Assembly (NCBI GenBank): GCA_016706545.1 | Contig: JADJJK010000077.1 | Location: forward strand, 209,927 to 273,926 | DNA: 64,000 nt | DNA from: Myxococcales bacterium | GTDB taxonomy: Bacteria > Myxococcota_A > Polyangia > Haliangiales > Haliangiaceae | Reading direction: 5' to 3' | Shown here: positions 20,236 to 32,133 of the stretch, piece by piece | How the letters are laid out: each line of letters starts with the position of its first letter | Numbering within the stretch: position 1 is the first letter of the stretch | The notes under the pieces: model-generated | Told to the model about the DNA's origin: nothing | What the model saw: only the letters and a program-made list of their open reading frames with translations | The model's database searches: none | Position numbers and translations under genes: made by a program

Positions 20236-20616
20236 ATGGCGATTTCTCTGCGCGATGCCGAAGATGAGCTGGCTGGTCTTCCTTTGGTTGCCGCGGTGGC
20301 GGGCACCATGGCCGAGATGAAGGCGCTGCGGGACCGGTGTCTGGAGGCAGATCTGCCGGCGACGGTGGGGTGCCCGGTCGGCGCCGGCAAGGGTTGAGGG
20401 ACCAAGACGCACCTCCTGGTCGAGGAGGACGAGCTTCCCAGGCTGGCCGAGCTGTTGCGCGCAGGCTGGAATGACGCGCTGGCCCGGGAGGGGCTGGCTC
20501 CGGTGGCGCCGGTCGATGGCGCCGAGGACTCGGAGCACCCGGCGTGTCCGGCTTGTGGGACGGCGGCGGCGCTCGTGGACGGGGCGTGCAGCGACTGCGG
20601 CCTGATGTTGGGCTGA
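20236..20616 (+). CDS. small zinc-ribbon protein with in-frame TGA at codon 54, candidate selenoprotein
   Basis: From ATG 20236 the frame runs 53 codons to a TGA (20395-20397), then 72 more to TGA 20614. Codon use, with G/C-rich third positions, is the same on both sides. The N-terminal part is helical (MAEMKALRDRCLEADLPATV); after the TGA come KTHLLVEEDELPRLAELLRA and a zinc ribbon, CPACG...CSDCG. It resembles small deltaproteobacterial proteins of this shape, which as I recall carry a Gly/Cys-rich turn at the equivalent place. The TGA is followed at the right distance by a hairpin that fits the bacterial SECIS rules (see next entry). The alternative is an ordinary nonsense mutation in a dying gene, as other genes here carry lesions. 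An annotation pipeline would probably miss or split it. Confidence 0.5.
20395..20439 (+). promoter_or_regulatory. SECIS-like hairpin after the in-frame TGA
   Basis: CCTCCT (20412-20417) pairs fully with AGGAGG (20423-20428), leaving a five-base loop GGTCG. GGGA (20398-20401) can pair with TCCC (20436-20439) as a lower stem. The loop begins 20 bases after the TGA, and a G is its first base. Published bacterial SECIS rules ask for a stem of at least four pairs, a short loop with G in the first two positions, and about 16-37 bases from TGA to loop. GC-rich coding sequence makes short hairpins easily, so this is supportive only. Confidence 0.4.
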
Positions 20617-20904
20617 GGTTGGGCCGAGGTTGGGGCGAGGTCGGCAGGCAGCGGAAGCTGGGCGGAGCGGGCCGAGGTCGGCCGGCAGCGGCAACCGGGC
20701 CGAGGGTTGGGTCGAGGTTCGGCGGCAGCCGGCCCCAGGCTTGGCCACCAGCCGGCGGCCGCCGTGCCAAGCGGCCCGAGGCTTGGGCGGCAGCCGGCTG
20801 CCTGCGAGGCTGGCGCCGCGGCGGCGGGGGGGGGCCGGCCACCCGCGTCTCCCTGGGCGTGCGCCCTTTGCATCTGTGCAAATCCCAAGTAGATTCCGCG
20901 ATCC
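20617..20904. repeat. intergenic low-complexity GCCGAGGTTGGG/GGCAGCCGGC stretch
   Basis: Degenerate repeats of GGCCGAGGTTGG and GGCAGCCGGC with the variant GGCTTGGGCGGCAGCCGG fill the gap before prfC. All six frames look non-coding. A poly-G run of nine (20825-20833) and the AT-richer TTTGCATCTGTGCAAATCCC (20870-20889) lie just upstream of prfC; the latter contains TTTGCATCTGTGCAAA, an inverted repeat of TTTGCA, which could be a regulatory site. Confidence 0.6.
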
Positions 20905-22512
<1,608 letters not shown>

Positions 22513-22541
22513 CCGAGCGGGCGATTTCAGCGGCTTGTGCC

Positions 22542-22615
22542 GGGGCCACCTCAGGCCACCGGGGCCACCTCAGGCCACCGGGGCGACCTGGGGCCACCGG
22601 GGCCACCGGGCCACC
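22542..22615. repeat. 19-bp minisatellite between prfC and clpS
   Basis: Three copies of GGGGCCACCTCAGGCCACC (the third with changes: GGGGCGACCTGGGGCCACC), followed by two shortened copies, GGGGCCACC and GGGCCACC. No coding frame. Array length probably differs between strains. Confidence 0.85.
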
Positions 22616-22741
22616 GGGTTGGGCGCGCTCTCCCTACAGTCCCTGGGCCCTGCTACCCGCCGCGTCAGCTACCCGAAATCGCGGGGTGCTCCGGCGCTGC
22701 GCAGGCTACATAGTGGCCTTGGGTCTCGATATAGTTCCGCT

Positions 22742-23095
22742 ATGGTAGTCCGCATGTCCGACGAGAAGCGACCTTCGAAGCCGCGCCCTTTGGGCGACCG
22801 GCAAACCGGGCTCATCCTCGACGAGCGCACGCGGACCAAGCAACCGCCGCTGTACAAGGTGCTCTTGCACAACGACGACTACACCACGCGGGAGTTCGTG
22901 GTGTGGGTGCTGCAGACCGTGTTCCACAAGAGCGATGACGAGGCGGTCGCCATCATGTCCCATGTCCACAACCACGGCGTCGGGGTGGCTGGGATCTACA
23001 CGTTCGAGGTCGCCGAGACCAAGGTCACCAAGACCTTGCACCTTGCCCGAGCCCAGCAGTACCCGCTGCAGCTCACGATCGAGCCCGCCGACTAG
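22742..23095 (+). CDS. clpS: ATP-dependent Clp protease adaptor ClpS
   Basis: 117 residues from ATG 22742 (ATG 22754 is equally possible; neither has a good ribosome site). The core is typical: YKVLLHNDDYTTREFVVWVL contains the NDD(Y) segment that grips N-terminal hydrophobic residues, followed by SHVHNHGVGVAGIYTFEVAE and the ClpA-binding C-terminus QYPLQLTIEP. It delivers N-degron substrates to ClpA. The gene sits 63 bp before clpA, with which it is surely co-transcribed. The first 30 residues are a Lys/Arg/Pro-rich extension that varies between species. Confidence 0.95.
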   Translation: MVVRMSDEKRPSKPRPLGDRQTGLILDERTRTKQPPLYKVLLHNDDYTTREFVVWVLQTVFHKSDDEAVAIMSHVHNHGVGVAGIYTFEVAETKVTKTLHLARAQQYPLQLTIEPAD

Positions 23096-23158
23096 CTCGC
23101 GCTGGCGTCGGGCCTCGTGCCCGCGCCATCCGAGCCGAGACGAGGAAAGGACCAAGTC

Positions 23159-25462
<2,304 letters not shown>

Positions 25463-25758
25463 CAGGTCTCAGGCCGCCGGGTCGTCGCGAGCTCTACTTC
25501 GGCGGCAGGCCCAGTTCGTTGCCGTATCCACTAGGGATCGTGGCTGGGAGCGAACGGGTCTGGACGTGGCTCAAGGATGCTTCCCAGCATGAACTTCTTC
25601 ATGGCCAGCTCGCACGCATCGAGCGTGGCGCCCGCGTCATGGAGATCTGCGGCATCTCGCGCGCGGAGGGGCGCGCCAGCCCTCCACGGTCGTGGCGGGT
25701 GGCCTGTCAGGCGCGGCCGGGCGCGGCCAGGGCGCGGTCAGGGCGCGGTCGGGCGCGG
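25463..25758. other. intergenic, nothing recognised
   Basis: 296 bp between convergent clpA and the DUF4388 gene. The clpA-proximal part is AT-richer; minus-strand reading at 25530-25640 gives a short peptide ending MKKFMLGSILEPRPDPFAP that could be a gene tail but has no start. The last 60 bp are GGGCGCGGTC repeats (25720-25775) running into the neighbouring stop. No clear terminator. Confidence 0.5.
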
Positions 25759-28293
25759 TCAGGGCGCGGTCAGGGCGGCGACGATGCCGCTCCAGGTCTC
25801 GCGATCGAGATAGCCGGTCCGCGGCAAGCGGTGCTTGGCCTGGAACTTCAAGATCGCCGAGCGCGTGCGCTTGCCATAGCGATTGTCGGTGGGGCCCGGA
25901 TCGTAGCCGAGGCGCCGCAGCGCGTTCTGCGCGTTGCGGACGCTCATGCCCACCATGGCCTCCCCTTCCGGGGGCTGGGCCTCGTCGTTGGCGGGGAGGC
26001 CTTGGTCGCTTTCCTCGGCAGGCGCTGGCCGCGCAGGGGGCGCAGCCGTGCTGCCTGGGTTCGCGCCTTCGCGCGAAGCCGCGGACGCAGCAGCCGGCGC
26101 GGGCGCAGCCGGCGCGGGAGCAGGCGGCGCAGCCGGCGCAGCCGGCGCAGGCGGCGCAGCCGACGCGGGTTCGGCGGCGGTGTGGACCGCGGCCACCGGG
26201 GCGCTGGCGGCTGATGGATGAGTCGCCTTCTTGCCGTCGCCGCGTGCCAGCAGGAACACGATCGCGCCGCCCACCGCGAAGGAGATGGGGATGGCCGCCC
26301 AGAGGAAGCGGGTGGGCCGCTCCGGGGCGTTCGAGTTCCGGACGGTGGCGGCGGCCAGCAGGTTGGCGATGGAGCCCACCCACTCGCTGGAGACGTCTTG
26401 CAGATCGGTGAGCACGCGAAACCTGTAGACTCGCGGCAGGCCGAGCATCAACGTCAGGGCCTCCGCGCCTTGCTTGCCGCCGGAGTGGGCGCCAAGGACG
26501 TATCCTGCCTTGAGCCGGATCTCGCCCACCGAGTGGGCTTCGCCGTCGAGCAAGATCAGGCGCGAGTGCTGGCGGGTCACGGCCAGGACCTCCAGCAGCG
26601 TGCGCAGGTCGAAGTCCATGAGCGTGCCGTCCATCAGCGGCACCAGGTCGGCTGGCTGCGCCTCGAGCATCGTGGAGGCTGCTCGCGTGCCGAACGCCCG
26701 TGGCACCGGCGGCAGCGACTTCACGGTGGCGCGCGCGGGCGGCGCGCTCGGGGGCGACGCCGCGTCATCGGCCGGGGCGCGGGCCGCCGCGCTGGCGGCC
26801 TGCTCGGCGAGCGCCGCGGCGTCCGGAAGCGCGCGCACGGTCTCTCGCGTGAACGCCTTGGGCACCGCGCGGGGTACCGCGTGGCGCTCGGGTGCGCCGT
26901 GCGCGGGGTGGCGGTCGAGCGGGCCGCCGACCAAGGTCGGCGGCTCTAGCTCATCGTCGCCCAGGTCGTGGTGGTCGGGCTCAGCGGCGAACTCGCTCCC
27001 GTGCGCGTCGCCGGGTTCGTGGTCGGTGGCGGCGGGCAACAGGTGCAGGAGCAGCTTCTCGAGCGTGCCAACTGGCAGCTCCGGTCCGACGCTGTCGGTC
27101 AGCTTGAGCAGCCGGAACCAGTGGGGCGCGGTCAGGCGCACCATGAGCTGCATGGCAGGCAGCCCCGTGGTGGTGCTCGCTGCGGCAGACACCACCACGC
27201 CGGCCTTCACCCGGATCGAGCCGACCACCGCGTGCTCATCGCAGAGCTGCAGCTCGCAGTACTGGCGCCCCACCGCGACGGTCTGCAGCAGGGTGGGGAC
27301 ATCGAAGTCGGCCAGCGAGCCCTCCATGATCGGGATGCCGGCGGCCTCGGCCGCGGTGGCCGCGGCGGGCACCGGCTGCTCGGTGCCGCGGGCCGGCCGT
27401 GTGCGGCCGGCGCGGTCGGCGCGGTCGGCGCGGTCGTTGGCCGGCGACGCCGAGGGGAACACGATCTGCGCGACGTCCGCCAACGCCGCGGTGGAGTCGA
27501 GGTCCGCGTCGACGCGGAACGCTGCGAACTGGAAGCCGTCGCGCGAGTGCATGAGCTGCGAGATGGCGGCCATGCCTTCGATGTTCCCGGCGCGCGCGGA
27601 CACGATCTTGCCGCTCTTGACCCACACCGAGCCGACCTGGGCGCCGGCTTCGCTCAGCACCTCGAGCTCGATGCAGCTCCGGCCAAGGCCGATGACCTGC
27701 AGCAGCGTGGCCAGATCGAACTCATCCAGGCGCCCTTCCATCATCCGGATGCGAGCGCCCGTGCCCTGCGCCAGGAGCGGCGGCCGCGGTGCGCTGGCGA
27801 CGTTCATCGCGCTGGAGGTGCGGGCCGGGCGCCGAAAGATCCCTTGCTTGGTCGCGTCGCCAGCGGACCTCCCAGCGGCGGCCACCGACGCGCTGTCTCG
27901 CCGGGGCCTTGGCTCGGGCACCGCGTGCGCCTGGCTCTGCGAGGGCGGCGCCTGGGAGGGCGGCGCCGACGAGGCGCGGGCGCGCCGTCCGCGGCCCATC
28001 TCCGGCAGCTCATCCACGGAGGCGAGCGCCGTGGACATCACGAAGTCGAGCGGCTCGCGCAGCAAGCGGAAGCGCGCGTTCTGGGCCGCGTTCATGAGCA
28101 CGTGCAGCGCGTTGTGCCCGTGCAAGGAGCCAGCGGTGGCGGAGACCACGCGCCCGGCCTTGAGCACGAGATATCCGACCATCACTCCGTCCGGTCCCGT
28201 GACCTCGAGGCGCAGGCTGGAGCGCCCGAGGCTCGTGACATCGGCGAGGCTGGCCAAGTCCAGATCGGCGAGGGAACCGGCGAGGAGCGTCAT
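25759..28293 (-). CDS. four-copy DUF4388 protein with transmembrane helix and peptidoglycan-binding domain
   Basis: 844 residues from ATG 28293, which overlaps the globin stop (ATGA). Four DUF4388 units start at about residues 5, 183, 322 and 551, each with the pattern GSLADLDLASLADVTSLGR, then LVLKAGRVVSA. This domain is common in deltaproteobacterial two-component and gliding-related proteins. A transmembrane helix (about 668-688, AIPISFAVGGAIVFLLA) is followed by an Ala/Pro linker and a PG_binding_1 domain (VRNAQNALRRLGYDPG, FQAKHRLPRTGYLDRETW) at 780-844. The cytoplasmic DUF4388 array is thus tethered through the membrane to the cell wall, suggesting an envelope scaffold or mechanosensor. 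The function is inferred. Confidence 0.85.
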   Translation of the reverse strand: MTLLAGSLADLDLASLADVTSLGRSSLRLEVTGPDGVMVGYLVLKAGRVVSATAGSLHGHNALHVLMNAAQNARFRLLREPLDFVMSTALASVDELPEMGRGRRARASSAPPSQAPPSQSQAHAVPEPRPRRDSASVAAAGRSAGDATKQGIFRRPARTSSAMNVASAPRPPLLAQGTGARIRMMEGRLDEFDLATLLQVIGLGRSCIELEVLSEAGAQVGSVWVKSGKIVSARAGNIEGMAAISQLMHSRDGFQFAAFRVDADLDSTAALADVAQIVFPSASPANDRADRADRAGRTRPARGTEQPVPAAATAAEAAGIPIMEGSLADFDVPTLLQTVAVGRQYCELQLCDEHAVVGSIRVKAGVVVSAAASTTTGLPAMQLMVRLTAPHWFRLLKLTDSVGPELPVGTLEKLLLHLLPAATDHEPGDAHGSEFAAEPDHHDLGDDELEPPTLVGGPLDRHPAHGAPERHAVPRAVPKAFTRETVRALPDAAALAEQAASAAARAPADDAASPPSAPPARATVKSLPPVPRAFGTRAASTMLEAQPADLVPLMDGTLMDFDLRTLLEVLAVTRQHSRLILLDGEAHSVGEIRLKAGYVLGAHSGGKQGAEALTLMLGLPRVYRFRVLTDLQDVSSEWVGSIANLLAAATVRNSNAPERPTRFLWAAIPISFAVGGAIVFLLARGDGKKATHPSAASAPVAAVHTAAEPASAAPPAPAAPAAPPAPAPAAPAPAAASAASREGANPGSTAAPPARPAPAEESDQGLPANDEAQPPEGEAMVGMSVRNAQNALRRLGYDPGPTDNRYGKRTRSAILKFQAKHRLPRTGYLDRETWSGIVAALTAP

Positions 28294-28802
28294 GACGTCC
28301 GGACTCCAGGGCCGACGACCTTCTGCACCAGCGCGGTGGAGGACTCCATGGGCTGCACGCTGAGGCGGCCCATCTTCATCGTGGTGGCGAGCAGGCCATA
28401 GACCTTGGTCCAGGCGGCTCGCGCGTTCTTGTCGAACTTCTTGCCGAGCCCGTAGTCCAGCGTCCAGATCAGCGCTTCTCCGACGGTGGCGTAGGTGGAG
28501 TCCGGGATGTGATACAGGTCGGAGTGGCGGCGGCCGAGCGCCAGGACCACCAGGAACAGATCGTCTTCTTCTTCCACGTTCTGTCGCCACGCCGACTCGG
28601 GCCAGTCGAGTGACTTCACGACGAAGGCGAGCATGGCCACGAGCTTGCGCTTCTGGGACGCCATGTCGCTCTTGAAGTACTCACGATATGCAGGTGCCAG
28701 CTCGAACAGGCGCCTGTAGAACAGGTCCGCGGCGGTATCCGCGATCGGCACCACGAGGCGCCAGCTATCGAGAATGGCCTTCTTGTCTGCGTCACTAAGC
28801 AT
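28290..28802 (-). CDS. globin-fold haem protein
   Basis: 170 residues. The start (ADKKAILDSWRLVVPIADTA) fits helix A of single-domain bacterial globins, and LALGRRHSDLYHIPDSTYAT holds the likely proximal His (in RRHSDL) in helix F, followed by VGEALIWTLDYGLG as helix G. A Gln in the DMASQKRKLVAML segment may be the distal E7 residue. Such globins bind O2 or NO. The stop overlaps the ATG of the DUF4388 gene (ATGA), so they are probably co-translated and may act together, for example as an oxygen-reporting pair. The last 25 residues are an extension not seen in plain globins. Confidence 0.8.
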   Translation of the reverse strand: MLSDADKKAILDSWRLVVPIADTAADLFYRRLFELAPAYREYFKSDMASQKRKLVAMLAFVVKSLDWPESAWRQNVEEEDDLFLVVLALGRRHSDLYHIPDSTYATVGEALIWTLDYGLGKKFDKNARAAWTKVYGLLATTMKMGRLSVQPMESSTALVQKVVGPGVRTS

Positions 28803-29173
28803 CTGGCGCTCCTGGAGAGAGCCCCAGTTACCTGCTCGGCGCTCGACCTGTCAAGGAACGCCCTCTGGCGAGCCAATGTCACCTGGTAGCAGGAGCGAGT
28901 GCTGCGTATTGGTTGCACTGCAAACGCAACGTTTTAGTCCGGGACCAACATAGCGCGCGTCGGTGCCTGCACTTACCGTTGCCCGCGTAGTCGTGGTCCA
29001 CGCCGCGGTGCGCGCGACCAGCGCGCGACCAGCGCGCGGCCCGGCGCGCGGCCCGGCGCGCGGGCAGCGGTCTGTCAGTGTTCGACGTCGCGCGAGTGTG
29101 GGCTTGATCGCGATCTTTTTGGCGAGCGTCACCTGCTGGCCGGGCGGTCGCGAAGCTGGCGTATGCTGGGCGG
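28803..29173. other. intergenic with GC tandem repeat
   Basis: 371 bp between divergent genes. Its centre (29012-29062) is a tandem series of GCGACCAGCGC/GCGGCCCGGCGC units. Before it is an AT-richer stretch (28895-28960) containing TTTTAGTCCGGGACC, where promoters for the divergent globin and lipoprotein genes may lie. No RNA gene recognised. Confidence 0.5.
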
Positions 29174-29740
29174 GTGTCGTGCCGAGCATGGGAGGTCTTG
29201 TCATCAGGAGGGGCGCTGCTCTGCGGCGCCACCCTGCTGGCCGCGTGCTCGGACTCGCTGAGCGACCGGTTCTCCGTGCAGCAGGAGGGGGAGGGGTACT
29301 TCGTGCGCGAGAAGCGCGGCTGGTTCTCCGCCATCTACCCGTGCAAGCCCAGCTTCTCCAAGGTGGTGTTCGGCGCAAGCCAGGTGCGGATGATCCACAG
29401 CGCTTGTGACAGCGAAGGTCAGGCCTTCTCGATCACGTTCGGCCGCTTCATGGTGCCAGAGCTGGCGGAGCCGTCGGCCGAGCAGGTGTACGAGGCGGCG
29501 GTTCGCGGGCTGGAGAGCTGGCGGCAAGCGCCGCGCTCGCAAGCTTCGCTGGCCACGGTGGCGGGCCGCCCGGCGCGCTACCTGACGTTCTCTGGAATCG
29601 ACGGCGCGGCGGTCAACGCCCACATCTGGTTTCTGTGGGCCGAGGAGCAGCGCGCCATCTATCAGGTCATGGCGGTGGGCACCGCCGGCCCGACGGAAGG
29701 GGAACGGCTGGCCAGGTCGCTGGTGGTGCCTTCGCCGTAG
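29174..29740 (+). CDS. hypothetical lipoprotein
   Basis: 188 residues from GTG 29174 (alternatives are TTG 29198 and nearby; no firm ribosome site). The signal peptide ends in a clear lipobox, TLLAACSDS. The mature protein has a CKPSF...SACDSEG pair of Cys residues that could form a disulfide, and a two-layer alpha/beta pattern (AYEAAVRGLESW-like helix, strand IWFLWAEEQRAIYQVMAV). It resembles small lipoproteins that have no assigned role. The short membrane peptide gene follows 36 bp later. Confidence 0.7.
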   Translation: MSCRAWEVLSSGGALLCGATLLAACSDSLSDRFSVQQEGEGYFVREKRGWFSAIYPCKPSFSKVVFGASQVRMIHSACDSEGQAFSITFGRFMVPELAEPSAEQVYEAAVRGLESWRQAPRSQASLATVAGRPARYLTFSGIDGAAVNAHIWFLWAEEQRAIYQVMAVGTAGPTEGERLARSLVVPSP

Positions 29741-29775
29741 CCTGGGCGGCGCTGGCGTGTGCTAGCGTAAACGGC

Positions 29776-29880
29776 ATGGCTCACGAACCTCCCAAGAAGT
29801 TCCGCTTTGACCGGCTGCTCATCATGGTGCTGGTGCTCGCGGGGCTCGCTGCCGGCGCGTACTTGTTCATGAATCGCTGA
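29776..29880 (+). CDS. 34-residue single-span membrane peptide
   Basis: ATG 29776 to TGA 29878. Sequence: a basic N-terminus (PPKKFRFDRL), a hydrophobic helix (LIMVLVLAGLAAGAYLF) and a short MNR end, so the N-terminus should be inside. The upstream sequence GTGTGCTAGCG is no obvious ribosome site, but codon use matches the genome and the gene fits the gap. Too short for most automatic calls. Role unknown. Confidence 0.55.
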   Translation: MAHEPPKKFRFDRLLIMVLVLAGLAAGAYLFMNR

Positions 29881-30018
29881 CCGGCCAAAGCGCGGCCAGA
29901 GCGCGGCAGGGCCCGGCCAGGGCCAAAGCGGCCCGGGCCAAAGCAGCCAGGGCCAGCCAGGCCCGGCGCGGCCAGGTCGTCGCACGGGCCACCATGCGGC
30001 GGTCGCGAGCCGCGGCGG

Positions 30019-32055
30019 CTAGCCAGCGCTCTCGACGTCGCGGCGCATGCCCTCGCGCACGCCGACCCGGGGCTTCCAGCCCAGGAGCTCCTGCGCGCGG
30101 TTGCTGCTGTAGTGCAGGCGAGCCAGCGCGGACTGCAAGCGGTACACGCCGATCGGGCTCGCCTTGCCGATGGCGCCGAGCGGCAACTCCGACAGCTTGC
30201 CCAGCGCGAACACCACCGGGCGCGGCACCCGCAGCACCTTCTTGCCGCGACCCGCGGTCTCGAGCACGTCGGCCTGGGTCAGGGTCTCGGGATCGATCAG
30301 CTGGATCACCTGTCCGCCGGTCAGCTTCTTGGCGACGCAGGCCTCGATCGCGTCGACGACATCATCGATGTAGATGAGCGGCAGCTCGAGCTGGCCGTCG
30401 CCCAAAACCAGCCACCGGCCTCCCGCGTTGCGGGCCACCGCGCCGTTGACCAGGTTGATGCCGCCGCCAAAGATCTGGCCAGGGCGCAGGATCACGCACG
30501 GCAAGCCGTCCTTGGCGGCCGCGACCACGGCGCGCTCCGCTTCGAGCTTGGCCCGGGTATAGGCGCCGCGCTCTTCGGGACGTGGCTCGAGCTCGGCGGA
30601 TTCGTCCACCGGGGCGCCGCGCTTGGCGGAGCCGGCCCAGTCGATGACCGACATCGAGCTGATGTGGACGAGCTGGCGGACGCGGTGGCGCTTGCAGGAG
30701 TCGATCACGTTCTGCGTGCCCACGACCGTGCCGCCCAGGTGCTCGGGCCAGCCGCCCTTCATGGCGGCGCCGGCGTGGATCACGATCTCGGCGCCCTTGA
30801 CCGCGCGATCGACCGCGTCTGGATCGCCGAGGTTGCCGAGCGCGTACTCCACGCCAGCTTGCGGGCGCTCCGGCATGCGCCGCACCATGGCGCGCACCTT
30901 GTGGCCGGCGGCCAGGAGGCGCTTGACGGTGGCGCGGCCCAGGTTGCCCGAGGCGCCGGTGACCAAGAACGGCACCTTCTCGCTCAGCACGAACTTGGCT
31001 TGCCGCGCCTGGTGATCGGCCTCGGCGGCGCGCGCCACCTTCTCGATCCAGCGCACGATCTGGGCGGCGTCCTCCACGGACACCGGCGGCGGCTCCCCGG
31101 CTTGCAGGCGGCGGTAGAAGTCCGCGACCAGATCGCGCAGGCCCTGGTACGCCTTGACCTCCTTGCGCACGAACTTCCACACGCCGATGGGCACGTCGAC
31201 CAGCGGCTGCACCGAGTCCGAGAACGCATTGAGCAGGCGCTCGGCCGGCTTGGGCAGCGGCGTGGCGGCGCGCTTGCCGTGGAACATGGCAAACAGGTCG
31301 ACGCGCAAGACGCCCTTGGTGCCATGGATGATGAGCTGGCTCTGCATCGGCCGCGTGTTCCAGGTGAGCTGGAACTGCCCCAGGCCGTGCGCGCAGCGCG
31401 CCACCGCGCGCCACTCGTCGAAGGCGAGGTTCGGGTCGCCGCCCAGCGAGCACCACGACGCCTCCAGATCCTCCACCGAGCCGAGCAAGGCCTGGATGAG
31501 GTAGAGGCAATGCACGCCGAGGTCGCGGAACGGATAGCCTGCGCCGCGGTAGTGCGGCGGCAGCTTGCCGCCTTCAAACGGCGGGTACTCGGAGCCGCGC
31601 AGGATGTCCACCGAGACGATGGTGCCAAGCGACCCGGACTTCACCGCGTCGAGCGCGCGCCGGACCTGCGGGTCATAGAGGAGGGAGTGGTTGACGGTGA
31701 CGGTCAGGCCCTTGGCCTTGGCCAGCTTGGCGATGGCCAGCGCCTCCTGCTCGTCCTCGGTGATGGGCTTCTCCACCAGCACGTGGCAGCCGCGCTCCAG
31801 CGCCGCCACCGTGACCTTGCCGTGAACGGCGGGCGGCGTGAGCACATGGATGACGTTGGCGCCAGCGGCGATGAGGTCGTCCATGGTGGCAAAGGCGGTG
31901 GTGCCCCAGGCCTTGGCGGCTGCCTCGGCCTTGTCGCGATCCAGGTCGGTGATGCCCACCAGCTCGACATCGGGCAGGGCCTTGACCGCCGCCACGTGGA
32001 ACTCACAGATGTTGCCGGCGCCGACCATGCCGGCCCGAAAACGCGCAGGACTCAT
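30019..32055 (-). CDS. fusion of Gfo/Idh/MocA oxidoreductase and NAD-dependent sugar epimerase/dehydratase
   Basis: 678 residues. Residues 1-340 are Gfo/Idh/MocA: Rossmann GAGNICEFH (12-20) and LVEKPIT, containing the EKP substrate motif, near 97. Residues about 360-678 are an extended short-chain dehydrogenase: TGASGNLGRATVK (364) and YTRAK (YxxxK) near 498, with the SSMS strand before it. Both use NAD(P). Sugar dehydrogenase plus epimerase fused suggests consecutive steps in nucleotide-sugar or polyketide-tailoring chemistry. ATG 32055 has GGAGTGCGTC upstream. It follows the glycosyltransferase gene on the same strand by 78 bp, and they probably form one operon. Confidence 0.85.
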   Translation of the reverse strand: MSPARFRAGMVGAGNICEFHVAAVKALPDVELVGITDLDRDKAEAAAKAWGTTAFATMDDLIAAGANVIHVLTPPAVHGKVTVAALERGCHVLVEKPITEDEQEALAIAKLAKAKGLTVTVNHSLLYDPQVRRALDAVKSGSLGTIVSVDILRGSEYPPFEGGKLPPHYRGAGYPFRDLGVHCLYLIQALLGSVEDLEASWCSLGGDPNLAFDEWRAVARCAHGLGQFQLTWNTRPMQSQLIIHGTKGVLRVDLFAMFHGKRAATPLPKPAERLLNAFSDSVQPLVDVPIGVWKFVRKEVKAYQGLRDLVADFYRRLQAGEPPPVSVEDAAQIVRWIEKVARAAEADHQARQAKFVLSEKVPFLVTGASGNLGRATVKRLLAAGHKVRAMVRRMPERPQAGVEYALGNLGDPDAVDRAVKGAEIVIHAGAAMKGGWPEHLGGTVVGTQNVIDSCKRHRVRQLVHISSMSVIDWAGSAKRGAPVDESAELEPRPEERGAYTRAKLEAERAVVAAAKDGLPCVILRPGQIFGGGINLVNGAVARNAGGRWLVLGDGQLELPLIYIDDVVDAIEACVAKKLTGGQVIQLIDPETLTQADVLETAGRGKKVLRVPRPVVFALGKLSELPLGAIGKASPIGVYRLQSALARLHYSSNRAQELLGWKPRVGVREGMRRDVESAG

Positions 32056-32133
32056 GACGCACTCCTTCTCACTCGTCTCGTCTGGTTTCGTCTCGCAAGA
32101 AACTGGGTCATCGGGGCTCTGGTGGCGCGGCGG

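Noticed and set aside
20236..20397. Two separate small genes on either side of the TGA
   Set aside because: Both halves show coding bias in one frame, the second half lacks a start codon and ribosome site near the TGA, and its first possible start is far downstream. One interrupted gene is the simpler reading.
25530..25640. Minus-strand gene tail encoding MKKFMLGSILEPRPDPFAP
   Set aside because: There is no start codon or upstream coding bias long enough to call a gene, and no family resemblance was seen.
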